From: CAIYRG01 sp964446945
GTDB taxonomy: Bacteria > Pseudomonadota > Alphaproteobacteria > Micropepsales > Micropepsaceae
Length of the DNA stretch: 64,000 nucleotides
Direction of reading: 5' to 3'
Assembly (NCBI GenBank): GCA_964446945.1
Contig: CAYUQO010000010.1
Coordinates: 62,001 to 126,000, forward strand
The notes under the pieces are model-generated. The model was not told the DNA's origin, did no database searches, and saw only the letters and a list, made by a program, of their open reading frames with translations. Positions 1 through 9,754 of this stretch are shown piece by piece; position 1 is the first letter of the stretch; each line of letters begins with the position of its first letter. The position numbers and the translations under genes were made by a program.

Positions 1-546
1 ATAGGCGAGCTCGTCCGGCGTCAGTTGAAACCCGGTGAGAATCTCGTAATCCGATGGCCGCCGATCCTCTGCCAGGGGCACCGGGAAATTGGACACGGTC
101 TCGGTGTAAGTCGCGTTTGGACGTCCCGACATCTGCGGGTCAGAATTGTAGACGTTCTTCACCAGCACATTGTTGTCGGAATCGATGATCGCGACAAAGA
201 ACGGCAATTGCGGATCGGCGCCGGTCAGGGCCGGACCGCGCGATGCCCTGATCGCAAACTTGACGGTGACCACGAGCGTGTTCGCCACCCGGTCGTAATT
301 ACAATCGAGTCGTGCCTGCGACATCTGGGCCTGAAAGGCGACATCCGCTGGTCGCGTCATCGCTGCCGGCGTGCCGGGCCTCAGCTTGGTCACGCTGGCG
401 GCGTCGGACAGTACCCCTGTCGCCGGACAGACCGGCCCGGGATCCAGCGTGATCTGCGGCTGACTGTTGAACAACCCGTTGATTGTATCGCAACCGCAAA
501 GGGGCAAAACACCCACAAATACAAGCGGGACCAGCACGCGACGCAT
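1..546 (-). CDS. Lipoprotein of unknown function, C-terminus cut by window edge
   Basis: An open frame runs leftward from an ATG at 546 (an in-frame ATG at 558 is the alternative) to base 1 without a stop, giving at least 182 residues. The N-terminus MRRVLVPLV is followed by a hydrophobic stretch and a lipobox-like LCGC, so the product is probably exported and lipid-anchored. The mature part has a beta-rich look, with segments such as LVVTVKFAI and PFFVAIIDSDNN, which suggests a compact envelope domain. I do not recognise the family and propose no activity. It is divergent from thrB with about 140 bases between the starts, which must hold both promoters. The coding call rests on the uninterrupted frame and the signal sequence. 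Confidence 0.7.
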   Translation of the reverse strand, partial: MRRVLVPLVFVGVLPLCGCDTINGLFNSQPQITLDPGPVCPATGVLSDAASVTKLRPGTPAAMTRPADVAFQAQMSQARLDCNYDRVANTLVVTVKFAIRASRGPALTGADPQLPFFVAIIDSDNNVLVKNVYNSDPQMSGRPNATYTETVSNFPVPLAEDRRPSDYEILTGFQLTPDELAY

Positions 547-685
547 GGGACTGTCCATCAATAGATCGGGCCTTCATACCCTCCCCCTGCGACACGGTCA
601 AAACCGGGACCGCGAGACGGCACTTACTGTGGCTAATTCGCCTGCCAAAATGGACCATCGGCCATAGTGCGGCTAGAAACACCGC

Positions 686-1645
686 ATGGCCGTCTATACC
701 GACGTTTCATTTGAAGACCTGAAGCTGTTCCTTGCCGATTATGACCTCGGCGAAGCGCATGTGTTCAAGGGTATCGCCGAGGGCGTGTCCAACTCGAACT
801 ATTTCCTCCAGACATCGACCGGCTCCTACATTCTCACGCTCTATGAAATGCGGGTCGAAGAGGCAGACCTGCCCTATTATCTCGGTCTGATGCAGCATCT
901 GGCGCGTCACGGCGTGCCTTGCCCCCTCCCCGTTGTCAGCCGCAACGGCAGCATGACGGGGATATTGAACCGGCGCCCGGCGGCGATCCTGACTTTTCTC
1001 GACGGCGTCTCGCTGCGCCGCCCGACAACCCAGCACTGTCAGGCTGCAGGAAAGGCAATGGCCGAATTTCATGCCGCCGGAATGGATTTCCCACAGCGCC
1101 GGGACAACGCGCTCGGCCCGCAGGGTTGGAAAAAGCTCGCCGATGATTGCGCCGATTCCGCCAATAGCGTCGCGGCCGGTTTGCGCGATCTGATCGCCGA
1201 GGAAGTCGCCGCGCTCAGCTCAATCTGGCCCGCCAGTCTGCCGCAGGGTGCGATTCATGCCGACCTGTTCCCCGACAATGTGCTGTTCGTCAATGACCGC
1301 ATTTCCGGGATCATCGATCTCTATTTCGCCTGCAACGACTCGCTGGCCTATGATGTTGCGGTCGCGCTCAACGCCTGGTGCTTCGAAACAGACGGCGCCT
1401 TCAATCTCACCAATGGACAGGCACTGGTCGGCGGCTATGAAAGCGCCCGCAAGCTGACGCGCCAAGAACGCGATGCGCTGCCGATCCTGTGCCGCGGCGC
1501 CGCCCTGCGGTTTCTCCTCACCCGCCTCTATGACTGGGTGAACCATAACCCCGACGCGCTGGTCCGGCCCAAGGATCCGCGCGAGTTCCTTCGCCGGCTG
1601 CGTTTTCACCGCGCGGTCAAGGACGCGAAGGCCTACGGGTTATGA
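686..1645 (+). CDS. thrB: Homoserine kinase, type II (APH fold)
   Basis: Phosphorylates L-homoserine with ATP on the way to threonine, in the cytosol. The 319-residue product is the aminoglycoside-phosphotransferase-fold homoserine kinase typical of alphaproteobacteria rather than the GHMP kinase of enterics. The kinase-like catalytic loop HADLFPDN is at residues 191-198 and the metal-binding Asp211 lies in GIIDLYFA. Length matches the family. The stop overlaps the rnhA start as ATGA, so the two are translationally coupled; the thrB-rnhA pairing is common in this class. No strong ribosome binding site precedes the ATG, but the N-terminus MAVYTDVSFEDL aligns with the usual start of the family. 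Confidence 0.95.
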   Translation: MAVYTDVSFEDLKLFLADYDLGEAHVFKGIAEGVSNSNYFLQTSTGSYILTLYEMRVEEADLPYYLGLMQHLARHGVPCPLPVVSRNGSMTGILNRRPAAILTFLDGVSLRRPTTQHCQAAGKAMAEFHAAGMDFPQRRDNALGPQGWKKLADDCADSANSVAAGLRDLIAEEVAALSSIWPASLPQGAIHADLFPDNVLFVNDRISGIIDLYFACNDSLAYDVAVALNAWCFETDGAFNLTNGQALVGGYESARKLTRQERDALPILCRGAALRFLLTRLYDWVNHNPDALVRPKDPREFLRRLRFHRAVKDAKAYGL

Positions 1646-2100
1646 GTTCGCCGGAGCCCGAAGGCGCTGCGGTGCAGATCTTCACCGACGGCGCTTGCAG
1701 CGGCAATCCCGGTCCCGGCGGATGGGCGGCGATCCTGCGCTTCGGCGATCATGAGAAGGAGATTTTTGGCGGCGACCCGCAAACCACCAACAATCGCATG
1801 GAGCTGACCGCCGCTATCAGGGGACTGGAAGCGCTCAAACGCGCCTGCACTGTCACGCTCTACACCGACTCCCGCTACGTCATGGACGGCATCGTGCAGT
1901 GGATGCCGCGCTGGAAAAAGAATGGCTGGAAAACCGCCGGCAAAAAGCCGGTGAAGAACGGCGATCTCTGGGCGGCACTCGATGCGGCAGCATCGCGCCA
2001 CAAAATCACCTGGCGTTGGGTCGAGGGCCATTCCGGCCATCTGGAGAATGAACGCGCCGATCTCCTCGCCCGCTCCGCCATCCCGCGCCGGCAGAACTGA
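1642..2100 (+). CDS. rnhA: Ribonuclease HI
   Basis: Degrades the RNA strand of RNA-DNA hybrids (primers, R-loops). The 152-residue product has the four acidic catalytic residues in their usual contexts: Asp16 in FTDGACSGNPGPGGW, Glu54 in NNRMELTAA, Asp76 in YTDSRYV and Asp140 in NERADLLAR. The basic WKKNGWKTAGKKPVKN segment (about 91-106) is the substrate-binding handle found in E. coli-type RNase HI. The ATG sits inside the thrB stop, so expression is coupled to the kinase gene. Length is normal for the family. Confidence 0.96.
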   Translation: MSSPEPEGAAVQIFTDGACSGNPGPGGWAAILRFGDHEKEIFGGDPQTTNNRMELTAAIRGLEALKRACTVTLYTDSRYVMDGIVQWMPRWKKNGWKTAGKKPVKNGDLWAALDAAASRHKITWRWVEGHSGHLENERADLLARSAIPRRQN

Positions 2101-2142
2101 ACAAGGGTTCCGCTCGACGAAGTGCGATTCCGAAATTATGAA

Positions 2143-2160
2143 CCTGCAATCGAATGCAGG
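2143..2160 (+). promoter_or_regulatory. Small hairpin covering the Shine-Dalgarno region of the next gene
   Basis: CCTGCA and TGCAGG flank a six-base loop. The 3' arm contains the AGG of the only Shine-Dalgarno-like stretch (AGGA) before the GTG at 2171, so pairing could hide it. Six base pairs is short and could be chance. Confidence 0.3.
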
Positions 2161-2170
2161 ATGCTGAGAC

Positions 2171-3271
2171 GTGCCGGACAAGCCCACTCCAGCGCATGCG
2201 CTGATGACCACAGCCGGTCTCGTCCTGTCTGGCCGCCGTAGCGGGTGGGTTGTCGACGTGATTGCGCTTGCGCTGGTATTGGCGGGATGCGCAATCGATT
2301 TCTACACCGATCCCGATTACACACCGCTGCCGTTTTTCATCCTGCCCGTCATCTACATCGCGTGGTCGTCGCCTCATCCGTGGACAGGTTGGATTTGCAT
2401 TGCCGTCACCACGGTCAGCAATTTCGTCCTCGCATATCTCCACAGTTCGGGTGCAAGCAATGCGCCTTATTACGATGCACTGACCCGAATCCTCACGCTC
2501 GTTGTGATCTACTGGATTGCGCTCCGGCTGCGGACAGCCACGCGCGAGTTGCGGAGCGCCAGATCCCGGCTTGAAGAACTCAACCATGAAAAAAATTTGC
2601 TGTTCGGCGTGATCTCGCACGATCTCCGCGGCACACTCGGCGTGATGCTTGCCTCCGCGCGGTTGATGAAACGTTCAGCGGCCCAGCTGTCGCAGGACAG
2701 GATCGAGATGATCGCGGATCAGACTCAAGCCTCTGCGCAAAACTCACTCACTTTGCTGGAGGACTTGCTCGAATGGTCGCGCCTCCAGATCAGTGGCGCA
2801 ACTCTCCAGGCTAAACCCGTTAGTGTCCCGGCGGTGATCGATGCCTGTTTCGGCGCCGCCAGACAATCGGCCGAAGACAAAAAAATCCGCCTTGTCACCG
2901 GAGACGTACCCGGCTCGCTCACCGCACTGGCGGACGAGCGCGCGATGCGCGTGGTCCTGCGGAATATTATCGGCAATGCACTGAAATTCACCGGCGAAGG
3001 TGGCGAGGTCTGCATTTCCGCCTGGCCTGCGGATGCGCAAATCGTCATCTCGGTGCAGGACAGTGGAACGGGGATCGCCGAAGACAAACTGCAGGAACTG
3101 AATTCAACCGGTGCATTGTTATCAAAACGCGGAGTCCGGGGCGAGACCGGAACAGGTTTCGGCCTGGCCATGTCCAAAGACATCGTCGCCGGATTTGGGG
3201 GGCAAATCACCGCCCGGAGCGCCCTCGGAAAAGGCTCCACATTCCTGATCTCTTTTCCGCGCGCTGAATAA
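2171..3271 (+). CDS. Membrane-bound sensor histidine kinase
   Basis: Two-component sensor kinase of 366 residues. About four hydrophobic segments (roughly 28-45, 52-67, 72-92 and 103-120) form an integral membrane sensor without a large extracytoplasmic domain. A short coiled coil leads to the HisKA domain with the phosphoacceptor His150 in VISHDLRGTLG. The ATPase domain shows the N box around Asn269 (NIIGNALKFTG), DSGTGI at 297-302 and GTGFGL at 327-332. No response regulator is adjacent, so this is an orphan kinase. The start is a GTG; an in-frame ATG at residue 12 is the alternative. The stimulus is unknown. Confidence 0.88.
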   Translation: MPDKPTPAHALMTTAGLVLSGRRSGWVVDVIALALVLAGCAIDFYTDPDYTPLPFFILPVIYIAWSSPHPWTGWICIAVTTVSNFVLAYLHSSGASNAPYYDALTRILTLVVIYWIALRLRTATRELRSARSRLEELNHEKNLLFGVISHDLRGTLGVMLASARLMKRSAAQLSQDRIEMIADQTQASAQNSLTLLEDLLEWSRLQISGATLQAKPVSVPAVIDACFGAARQSAEDKKIRLVTGDVPGSLTALADERAMRVVLRNIIGNALKFTGEGGEVCISAWPADAQIVISVQDSGTGIAEDKLQELNSTGALLSKRGVRGETGTGFGLAMSKDIVAGFGGQITARSALGKGSTFLISFPRAE

Positions 3272-3373
3272 TCCGCGCTGCCGCGGGAATAATGCGGCAG
3301 GAAAACCCGTCTGAATACCGACCCGCCGCAGCAATTGCGGTATAATTCACGAGTGATTCCAGAGGGGGAAATC

Positions 3374-3772
3374 ATGCCGCCAGCCAATGTTCTCGCAGGG
3401 ATCGATACACTGCTTGCGATTTTCGTGACCCTGATAATGGGTGGGCGCGTCGGCTATATGCGCGGCAAATGTAAAATCGACGCGCCGGCCACTGTCGGTC
3501 ATCCGGACTTCGAGCGCGCCTTCCGCATCCATTCCAACACGATCGAGAACCTGATCCTGTTCGTACCGCTGCTGTGGGTTGCCAGTATTTTCTATGGCGG
3601 CACCATCCCGTTTTGGCTCGGCCTCGCCTGGGTTGTCACCCGGCTGATCTATGCCTGGGGCTATTCACAGCAGAACACCCAGCTGCGCGGCCCAGGTATG
3701 GGACTTGGATTCCTGTGCCTGATTGGGCTGATCGTGCTCTCAGCAATCGGCTTAGCGACCGGAAGCCACTAA
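3374..3772 (+). CDS. MAPEG-family membrane protein
   Basis: Integral membrane protein of 132 residues in the MAPEG family, which includes microsomal glutathione transferases; bacterial members are mostly uncharacterised. The family signature is visible as FERAFRIHSNTIEN near residues 46-59, followed by hydrophobic helices and the polar loop YSQQNTQLRGPGM. Four transmembrane helices are expected. I chose the ATG at 3374 because AGAGGGGGAAA lies just before it; an upstream in-frame start at 3335 has no such site. It stands alone between a sensor kinase and a convergent Kdo operon. Glutathione chemistry is possible but unproven. Confidence 0.85.
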   Translation: MPPANVLAGIDTLLAIFVTLIMGGRVGYMRGKCKIDAPATVGHPDFERAFRIHSNTIENLILFVPLLWVASIFYGGTIPFWLGLAWVVTRLIYAWGYSQQNTQLRGPGMGLGFLCLIGLIVLSAIGLATGSH

Positions 3773-3780
3773 CCCACTTT

Positions 3781-3856
3781 CCTCTCCCCTTGAGGGAGAG
3801 GAATGCAGCGCCCGTGTTTGCGCAGCAAACGCGCTTTGGCACTGCTGGGTGAGGGG
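3781..3856. repeat. Dispersed GC-rich intergenic repeat
   Basis: Begins with the near-palindrome CCTCTCCCCTTGAGGGAGAG and ends with GGGTGAGGGG after a GCGTTTGCGCAGCAAACGC-like internal hairpin. The same class recurs in many intergenic gaps of this window. It lies between convergent genes. Confidence 0.7.
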
Positions 3857-3906
3857 AACGTCGACGGGTTGAGGACCTAAAGCAGGTCCTTAGTTCATGA
3901 CCGATC

Positions 3907-4752
3907 TTAGGATGTACCGATTCGGCGTTTCGCGATCCGATCGATTTCAACCAGTTCGGCGATAAGCTCCGGCAGGTCGCGCAGGTTCACCATGTTCGGG
4001 CCGTCCGACGGTGCATGGTCCGGATCCTGGTGTGTTTCCATGAACACCGCGGCGACACCGACCGCAACCGCTGCGCGCGCCAGCACTGGCACCATCTCCC
4101 GGTCGCCGCCGGAACGCGTGCCCTGCCCGCCCGGCTGCTGCACCGAATGCGTTGCGTCGAACACCACCGGCGCACCGAATGACGCGAGAACCGGCAGCGC
4201 GCGCATGTCGGACACGAGCGTATTGTAGCCGAATGAAGCGCCGCGTTCGGTCGTCAGCACATTAGGATTGCCCGCGCCGGTGATCTTGGCGATCACATTC
4301 TTCATGTCCCAGGGCGCGAGAAACTGCCCTTTCTTGACGTTCACCACGCGCCCGGTTTGCGCCGCCGCGATCAGCAGATCCGTCTGCCGGCAAAGAAATG
4401 CCGGAATTTGCAAAACGTCCACCGATTCCGCAACGACACCGCATTGCCCGCGCTCATGTACATCGGTCAGCACCGGAATGCCGACGCGTTCCCGCACCTC
4501 TGCGAGAATCGGCAGCGCCGAGTCGAGTCCCAGCCCGCGTTCGGACTGCGCGCTCGTCCGGTTCGCCTTGTCGAAGCTCGTCTTGTAGATGAGACCGACG
4601 CCGGCTTTCGTCGCGATTTCCTTCAGCGCCGTCGCCATTTCCAGCGCATGCGCGCGCGATTCCAGCGCACAGGGACCGGCGATGATCGAAAGCGGCATGG
4701 CATTGCCGATTTCGACCGCGCCGACGCGCACAACCGGATTGGGCGCAGTCAT
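3907..4752 (-). CDS. kdsA: 3-deoxy-8-phosphooctulonate (Kdo-8-P) synthase
   Basis: Condenses phosphoenolpyruvate with arabinose 5-phosphate to give Kdo-8-phosphate, precursor of the inner-core sugar of lipopolysaccharide. Family motifs are SFDKANRTS, PAFLCRQTDLL, VNVKKGQFLAP and FDATHSVQQPGG. The N-terminal AGPCALES has Cys where the metal-independent E. coli enzyme has Asn, which marks the metal-dependent class. Length, 281 residues, is normal. Its ATG overlaps the stop of the RraA-like gene by four bases, and both lie downstream of pyrG on the same strand, the usual pyrG-kdsA neighbourhood. Confidence 0.96.
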   Translation of the reverse strand: MTAPNPVVRVGAVEIGNAMPLSIIAGPCALESRAHALEMATALKEIATKAGVGLIYKTSFDKANRTSAQSERGLGLDSALPILAEVRERVGIPVLTDVHERGQCGVVAESVDVLQIPAFLCRQTDLLIAAAQTGRVVNVKKGQFLAPWDMKNVIAKITGAGNPNVLTTERGASFGYNTLVSDMRALPVLASFGAPVVFDATHSVQQPGGQGTRSGGDREMVPVLARAAVAVGVAAVFMETHQDPDHAPSDGPNMVNLRDLPELIAELVEIDRIAKRRIGTS

Positions 4753-5417
4753 GGCTTTGTCCCCGGCATCGGCTTCAGTTCAGACAGCGCAACGCCGCGG
4801 CCAATCTGCTCCAGCTGCCACGCGTCGAGCCGCTCCTGCTCTGCACCTTTTTCCGCGGCTTGCTGCGCAATACCGAATGGCACAATCACCACTCCATCAC
4901 CGTCGGCGACCACAATATCGCCGGGAAAAACCGCTACGCCGCCGCAGCCGATCGGCTCCTGCCACGCGGCCAGCATGAGATGCGCCGCCGGCGGAGGAGC
5001 GGTGATGCCTGTGGTCCAGATCGGCATGCCGGTCGCAATCAAACCGTTGCGGTCGCGCACTGCCCCATCGGTGACAATTCCGGCGACTCCGCGTTTCACC
5101 ATCCGGGCGACAACGATGTCGCCGAACGTCGCTGCATCCATGGTGCTGCGCGCATCCGCAATCGCAATCGCTCCGGACTCCATCTCTTCGACCGCATCGC
5201 GGTTGACGGGAAGCTTTTTCGCAAAAGCCCCTGGCACACATTCGCGTGCCGGGATGAATCGCATAGTGAAGGCGCGGCCGGCGACACGCGCAAAATCCGC
5301 TTTCAGTGGCATCGGACCGCGCACCCACTGATTGGAAAGGCCCATTTTCAGCATCACGCCCGCGAGCGACGCGGTGGCGATATGCCGGAATTGCTCGATC
5401 AATACACCGTCACTCAT
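4749..5417 (-). CDS. RraA-like / HMG aldolase family protein
   Basis: A 222-residue member of the RraA family, which covers regulators of RNase E activity and the 4-hydroxy-4-methyl-2-oxoglutarate/oxaloacetate-type aldolases. The aldolase signature is present as TDGAVRDRNGL followed by MPIWTTGITAPP and VFPGDIVVADGDGVVIVP, so a small-acid lyase or decarboxylase is more likely than an RNase E inhibitor. The ATG at 5417 has GGGTG upstream; a TTG four codons earlier is a weaker option. The gene overlaps kdsA by four bases, so expression is coupled. The substrate cannot be read from sequence. Confidence 0.85.
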   Translation of the reverse strand: MSDGVLIEQFRHIATASLAGVMLKMGLSNQWVRGPMPLKADFARVAGRAFTMRFIPARECVPGAFAKKLPVNRDAVEEMESGAIAIADARSTMDAATFGDIVVARMVKRGVAGIVTDGAVRDRNGLIATGMPIWTTGITAPPPAAHLMLAAWQEPIGCGGVAVFPGDIVVADGDGVVIVPFGIAQQAAEKGAEQERLDAWQLEQIGRGVALSELKPMPGTKP

Positions 5418-5431
5418 TAAGACACCCAAAA

Positions 5432-5503
5432 CTTCCCCTTCCCTCCTTGCGGGGGAAGGTGTCCCCCGAAGCCGCTTGCGGCGAAGGAGGACGGAAGTGG
5501 GGT
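5432..5503. repeat. Dispersed GC-rich intergenic repeat
   Basis: Contains TTCCCTCCTTGCGGGGGAAGG, an inner GCCGCTTGCGGC hairpin and a closing GGAAGTGGGG. Same class as the element at 3781. It sits between pyrG and the RraA-like gene, inside what may be one transcript. Confidence 0.7.
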
Positions 5504-5517
5504 TGGCTCGAGCAGAC

Positions 5518-7146
<1,629 letters not shown>

Positions 7147-7235
7147 GGAATTGCACCTTGGCGCAAGGCGCGTGGTCGCTCAAGCGCTTTTCCGGGAAGA
7201 CTCACTTAAAAAACTGCCTTGATCTTTGACGCGAC

Positions 7236-7661
7236 TCAGCGCGCCGGTGGAACCGATGGCAAAGCCGGAGCCGCAGGCGTTGTCGCCGGTGGCAGAGGCG
7301 TACCAGCTGCGGGATTCGTCGGCGGAAGTGTCGGTGATTGCCGCGACGGAAGCGTCGGCGGCGCAGCGGGCCTTCCCGGAAGCGTCGTCCCGGAATTGGT
7401 CGCCGGATTGAGAATGGATGCCGGCCGGCGTGCGCCAAGCGTGAGCATGGTCAGGGCCAGGCTGGTGACGAAAAATACCATCCCGAGAATTGCCGTCGTG
7501 CGGGTGAGCGTGCTCGCCGCACCGCGCTGCGAAAACAGCCCGCCAAGGCCCGAGCCGCTGCCGCCGATACCGAGCGCCCCGCCTTCGGAGCGCTGCATCA
7601 GCACCACGAGAATCAGCGCCACCGCGACAAACAGGTGAATAATGATCAGTACGGCTTGCAT
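7236..7661 (-). CDS. secG: Preprotein translocase subunit SecG
   Basis: Small accessory subunit of the SecYEG channel in the inner membrane. The 141-residue protein starts with a hydrophobic helix (about 3-22), then the SecG-typical VVLMQRSEGGALGIGG, and a second helix (about 54-75). From about residue 80 it has a long Pro/Ala/Thr-rich tail, common in alphaproteobacterial SecG and probably disordered. It lies between tpiA and pyrG, its usual place. A strong hairpin after tpiA suggests a promoter of its own within 7662-7784. Confidence 0.93.
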   Translation of the reverse strand: MQAVLIIIHLFVAVALILVVLMQRSEGGALGIGGSGSGLGGLFSQRGAASTLTRTTAILGMVFFVTSLALTMLTLGARRPASILNPATNSGTTLPGRPAAPPTLPSRQSPTLPPTNPAAGTPLPPATTPAAPALPSVPPAR

Positions 7662-7784
7662 GAGGACATGGGGGATAGGCTGTGCGGGAACCTGCCGTCA
7701 ATAACAAAACGCAGATTTGACCCCAGCGTTTTCCGCAGAAGTGGTTGCCGGTTCGGCGCAGAAAACGCGCCAATTCAAAGACAT

Positions 7785-7824
7785 CAGGGCATTTTGCGAT
7801 TACGGAAAATCGCAAAATGCCCTG
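7785..7824 (-). terminator. Strong hairpin at the end of tpiA
   Basis: Sixteen-base perfect arms (7785-7800 and 7809-7824, outer sequence CAGGGC) around an eight-base loop, starting two bases after the tpiA stop. No clear U tract follows on the minus strand, so it may act as an attenuator or 3' stabiliser. Its inner core TTGCGAT-N8-ATCGCAA recurs in the hairpin at 9099. Confidence 0.7.
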
Positions 7825-7826
7825 TA

Positions 7827-8573
7827 TTAACGGGAAGGAATGGAGTTGAGAATCGAAAGAAAATCGGCCGCTTTCAGACTGGCGCCGCCAATCAAGGCGC
7901 CGCCGACATCAGGCAAGGACAGGATTTGCCCGGCATTATCCGGCTTCACCGACCCGCCATATAGAATCCGGATCTGCGCCCCCTCCTGGCCGAAGCGTTC
8001 ATTCAACACGGCGCGAACCGCTTCATGCATCTCGACGATGTCCTGTGGTTTCGGCGTGCGTCCGGTTCCGATCGCCCACACCGGCTCATAGGCGACAATG
8101 AGTTCGGCAGGCTTGAATTTCGATTTCATGCTTTCGCTGAGTTGCCGTCTCACCACCGAAACCGCCTCGCCGCGGTCGCGCTGAGCCTCGCTCTCGCCGA
8201 TGCACAGGATGGGCGACAGCCCCGCGCGCGAAGCCGCGGCGAGTTTCCCGGCAACGATGCGGTCGGTCTCGCCATGATACTGGCGGCGCTCCGAATGTCC
8301 AACAATCACCGCCGTGGCGCCGGCATCGCGCAGCATCTCTGCCGAGATGTCGCCCGTAAACGCGCCTGAACTTTCGGCGTGGCAATCCTGGCCGCCAATC
8401 TCGATCGGTGCGCTCTCGACGGTTCTTGCCGCCTCGGCAATGAGGGTCGCGGGCGGGCAAATGATGATGTCTGCCGCCGGCTTCTGGCCGACGCTGCGCA
8501 TCAGCGCGCGGATTTCCGCCAGCGAACCATGCAGGCCATTCATCTTCCAATTACCCGCCAGAAGCGTACGCAT
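7827..8573 (-). CDS. tpiA: Triose-phosphate isomerase
   Basis: Interconverts dihydroxyacetone phosphate and glyceraldehyde 3-phosphate. The 248-residue product shows the substrate lysine in GNWKMNG (about residue 10), the electrophilic His93 in IVGHSERR, the catalytic Glu163 in AYEPVWAIGTG with the following flexible loop, and the phosphate-binding YGGSVKPDNAG near the end. I chose the ATG at 8573 because GGGAG lies five bases upstream; a TTG one codon earlier is less likely. A 16-bp hairpin follows the stop. Confidence 0.97.
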   Translation of the reverse strand: MRTLLAGNWKMNGLHGSLAEIRALMRSVGQKPAADIIICPPATLIAEAARTVESAPIEIGGQDCHAESSGAFTGDISAEMLRDAGATAVIVGHSERRQYHGETDRIVAGKLAAASRAGLSPILCIGESEAQRDRGEAVSVVRRQLSESMKSKFKPAELIVAYEPVWAIGTGRTPKPQDIVEMHEAVRAVLNERFGQEGAQIRILYGGSVKPDNAGQILSLPDVGGALIGGASLKAADFLSILNSIPSR

Positions 8574-8634
8574 CAATTCTCCCTGGCGGCGCCGAGCAGG
8601 CCCGACTGTCGAACCGCGATCACACGAATGAACA

Positions 8635-9036
8635 TCACTCCGGGGCGGGTGTCGCCAATTGGGCGCCTTTCGGGATGGTATAGACAGCGAGAATTTTCAA
8701 TGGCGATGCGCCATTTTTCACACTGTGCCTGACCCCTGCTTCCAGCCTGAAGCTCTGGCCCGCCTTCACATGCGTAGTGCCTTTGCCTTCGATGACAAAA
8801 TCACATTCGCCCTGCAACACATAGGAGACTTCGACGCCCGGGTGTGTGTGACGGGCGGCCACCATATTGGGGGAGATATCGGCCACCGCCAATATGACGG
8901 TGTAGTTGCTGCCCGGAACATCGGTTTGCTGCAATATCGTTCTGGTGGGCGCATAGTTGTTTTCGGCCGCGAAGGGTGCGGGCGACAGCAGAATGCAGCC
9001 CAGAACCGCCGCGGCAACGGGCAATGCGCGAGACAT
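8635..9036 (-). CDS. Periplasmic cupin-domain protein
   Basis: A 133-residue exported single-domain cupin. The ATG at 9036 begins a clear signal peptide (MSRALPVAAAVLGCILL...FAA) with cleavage expected near residue 24; longer upstream frames lack one. Cupin motif 1 is HTHPGVEVSYVLQGECDF and motif 2 is FRLEAGVRHSVKNG, so the metal-binding His/Glu set is present. Small periplasmic cupins of this kind are often annotated as unknown, and the sequence does not show whether it binds a sugar, a metal or a small acid. It is on the same strand as folK and tpiA but well spaced from both. Confidence 0.85.
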   Translation of the reverse strand: MSRALPVAAAVLGCILLSPAPFAAENNYAPTRTILQQTDVPGSNYTVILAVADISPNMVAARHTHPGVEVSYVLQGECDFVIEGKGTTHVKAGQSFRLEAGVRHSVKNGASPLKILAVYTIPKGAQLATPAPE

Positions 9037-9098
9037 AGCCAAAGGCTCCGTGATTTCGCGGGAAATTAACAGTGTTGCCCGGGCGCGTCGATGGCCGA

Positions 9099-9132
9099 GG
9101 CGCATTGCGATTTCCTTCGATCGCAATGCGCC
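9099..9132. terminator. Hairpin between the cupin and folK genes
   Basis: Thirteen-base perfect arms (outer GGCGCA) around loop TTCCTTCG. On the plus strand it is followed by a T-rich stretch (TTTTTA), but both flanking genes read on the minus strand, so its role as terminator of folK is uncertain. It shares the TTGCGAT-N8-ATCGCAA core with the hairpin at 7785. Confidence 0.5.
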
Positions 9133-9189
9133 ATGGTTTTTATTGCCGCGTTTTGCGCCGAACCGGCCACCACTTCCGCCGAAAACGCT

Positions 9190-9687
9190 TCAGGAGAGTC
9201 GCTCGATCGCCGCCTTCGGCAATGCCGCGATAAGTTCCGAAACACTCCTGTGCAGCACCGGATGCCGCCACGCCGGCGCAACGTCATGCAGCGGACAAAG
9301 CACAAACAGTCGCATATGCATTCGTGGATGGGGTAGCTCGGGCGGACCCTGCTCGACCCTTTGGTCGTAATCGACAATGTCGAGATCAAGCGACCTCGGC
9401 GCATTGGCGGCGCCGCGTTGGCGGCCAAACTCCGCCTCGATATCATGCAGCACCGCCAGCAATTGCACAGGATCAAGTTCCGTTCGCACGCTGGCGACCG
9501 CATTGATGAAGGGCGGATCAGAAGGGTCAGGCCACGCGGCGGATTTGTAGAAACCAGATTGCCTTTCAACCGTTATGCCCCTTTGGACCAACCGAAACAG
9601 TGCCTGTCTCAGGGTTTCCGTTGGTGTCCCCGCGGGGGAAGGGAGATTGGCTCCAAGCGCGATCAGGATCACGTCCTCGACCCTCAT
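9190..9687 (-). CDS. folK: HPPK, 6-hydroxymethyl-7,8-dihydropterin pyrophosphokinase
   Basis: Transfers pyrophosphate from ATP to hydroxymethyl-dihydropterin in folate synthesis. The 165-residue product has the family start VILIALGANLPSP, the FYKSAAWPDPSDPPFINAVA segment and the signature RSLDLDIVDYD with its magnesium-binding aspartates, followed by LPHPRMHMRLFVL. Length fits the family. No folB or folP is adjacent. It is divergent from the NYN-domain gene at 9755, and the 67-base gap must hold both promoters. Confidence 0.95.
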   Translation of the reverse strand: MRVEDVILIALGANLPSPAGTPTETLRQALFRLVQRGITVERQSGFYKSAAWPDPSDPPFINAVASVRTELDPVQLLAVLHDIEAEFGRQRGAANAPRSLDLDIVDYDQRVEQGPPELPHPRMHMRLFVLCPLHDVAPAWRHPVLHRSVSELIAALPKAAIERLS

Positions 9688-9754
9688 TGTTTTTGACGCA
9701 ACCGGTCAATTACGGCCGGGCGGTTGAGTTCAGCGATTTGATGGAGGACATACA

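Noticed and set aside
1..564. Plus-strand frame at the left edge (25-564)
   Set aside because: Shadow of the minus-strand lipoprotein gene, which has a signal peptide and lipobox.
7672..7701. TTGACG-N18-TATCCC as the secG promoter
   Set aside because: The -10 would end about 11 bases before the ATG, leaving no room for a leader with a ribosome binding site.
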